Below the pieces are notes generated by a model that saw only the letters and a program-made list of their open reading frames with translations, was not told the DNA's origin and did no database searches. From Homalodisca vitripennis (lineage: Eukaryota; Arthropoda; Insecta; Hemiptera; Cicadellidae): a stretch of DNA of 64,000 nt. This document shows, one piece after another, positions 63,181 to 64,000 of this stretch; within the stretch, counting starts at the first letter, position 1, and the number at the start of each line of letters is the position of its first letter. The position numbers and the translations under genes are program-made. Where the stretch lies: contig NC_060215.1 in NCBI RefSeq assembly GCF_021130785.1, positions 114,394,001-114,458,000 of the forward strand, in the 5' to 3' direction.

Positions 63181-64000
63181 GCTTGTTCAATATAATTGGT
63201 TGATTGTTTAACAAAATTTTCCTGTTCAATACACGTTTGTTATTTTTCCTTGTCAAATTGGAGAGATAGGGACTGATAACAATAACGAGCCAAAGACAAG
63301 GAACTAAGGTAAAATTGGCTGGTTGTTTTTACTTAGGGGTTTTCCGTTTATGTTTATGAGACGCTATATAGGAATGACAATTAGGTTATGGTGTAAATAC
63401 GACACCTTGTTAGTCTAATAATGTTAGTCACGTAATTTCTTTCAACAAGCATAATTCCTATCTGTAAGTTTAAGTTATAGCAAAAATCTGCTTTAAGGTC
63501 ATTTCAGATATAATAGTTTTTATAACACTACTCCATTTTAATTGATTCTTGCGCGGTTCTTTCTTTTCTTAATTTGACTTATTTTACTCTTAATCGAAGC
63601 TATTTTAATATATGGTGCTTCCGTTTTAAAATATTTATCAAGTATTCATGTTACATTATAATTTTTCTAGTGATTAATTATTAATTACTGTACCATAGGT
63701 AATGTTACCATCGGACTCAGTTCAGTGCACTGTATTCGTACAAACACTACCATAAATAACAAAGGTGAATTCCTGGTAGGCCTACTGTTGTACTGACAAT
63801 ATATTTGTTCCATTTATAATCATACAAGAAATGATAAAGACTACTATTTATATAATACATGTAATTATTATGTATATACGCTGGGGAAGTGAGATGTACG
63901 TGGGAATGTAAGCATAACGCTATTTGTTATGAATAAACTGTTAATTTGTGAACCAAAAGTGACAGAGTAGAAGTTCATACTGTTGTAAAATATCATAACT
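63181..64000. other. AT-rich gene-less end of window
   Basis: No feature recognised after the GC-rich island at 62950-63180. If that island is a promoter, its gene would lie here or beyond the window edge. Confidence 0.4.

Noticed and set aside
1..64000. CRISPR array, operon or bacterial gene cluster
   Set aside because: No spaced direct repeats, no bacterial-type gene density; the sequence is clearly eukaryotic nuclear.

Overview
The window is eukaryotic nuclear DNA: about two-thirds A+T, no long open reading frames, many (TA)n and other microsatellites, spliced-type signals and a decayed DNA transposon of a kind common in arthropods. An insect is the best guess. A hemipteran is possible from the feel of the interspersed repeats, but that is inference and nothing here fixes the species. 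Almost all open frames of 60-117 codons lack domains and look like chance; several only translate microsatellites.

Layout. 1-30110 is mostly AT-rich intergenic or intronic sequence. It carries short GC-richer islands (about 690-870, 1560-2080, 5250-5410, 6650-7260, 13340-13830, 24600-24980, 27840-28130), four (TA)n arrays before 21.1 kb and a fifth at 22.2 kb, a 34-bp minisatellite (11257-11425) and a 17-bp minisatellite (21915-21999). It also has a possible non-autonomous element with GC-rich tandem repeats (18419-19200) and a pair of related repeats (26985-27660). At 15704-15779 and 16363-16438 lies a duplicated segment whose 16 shared codons differ only by synonymous third-position changes.

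30122-32700 is the one clear gene-bearing unit. It is a 2.58-kb DNA transposon with near-terminal inverted repeats of 37-38 bp, identical at both ends. It carries a minus-strand transposase-like gene with one recognisable phase-0 intron, broken by at least seven changes of frame. Its protein resembles the arthropod 'uncharacterised/DUF7869-like' family with an RNase H-like (DDE/D) core.

32702-64000 is again gene-poor but holds the strongest regulatory-looking DNA. There are GC-rich, motif-dense islands at 33240-33860, 36440-38010, 38690-38960, 39480-39860, 40790-41140, 44620-44980, 47080-47460, 50890-51480, 58440-58930 and 62950-63180. A TATA-box promoter-like region at 49643-49851 ends in a 14-nt possible first coding exon and a splice donor. 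Two islands, 26 kb apart, share YY1/Pho-type ATGGC/GCCAT pairs and a near-identical CGCTATYTCTCTC word.

Overall this looks like a gene desert or very large intron with scattered candidate regulatory islands, invaded by DNA transposons. No complete intact host gene could be identified by reading alone.
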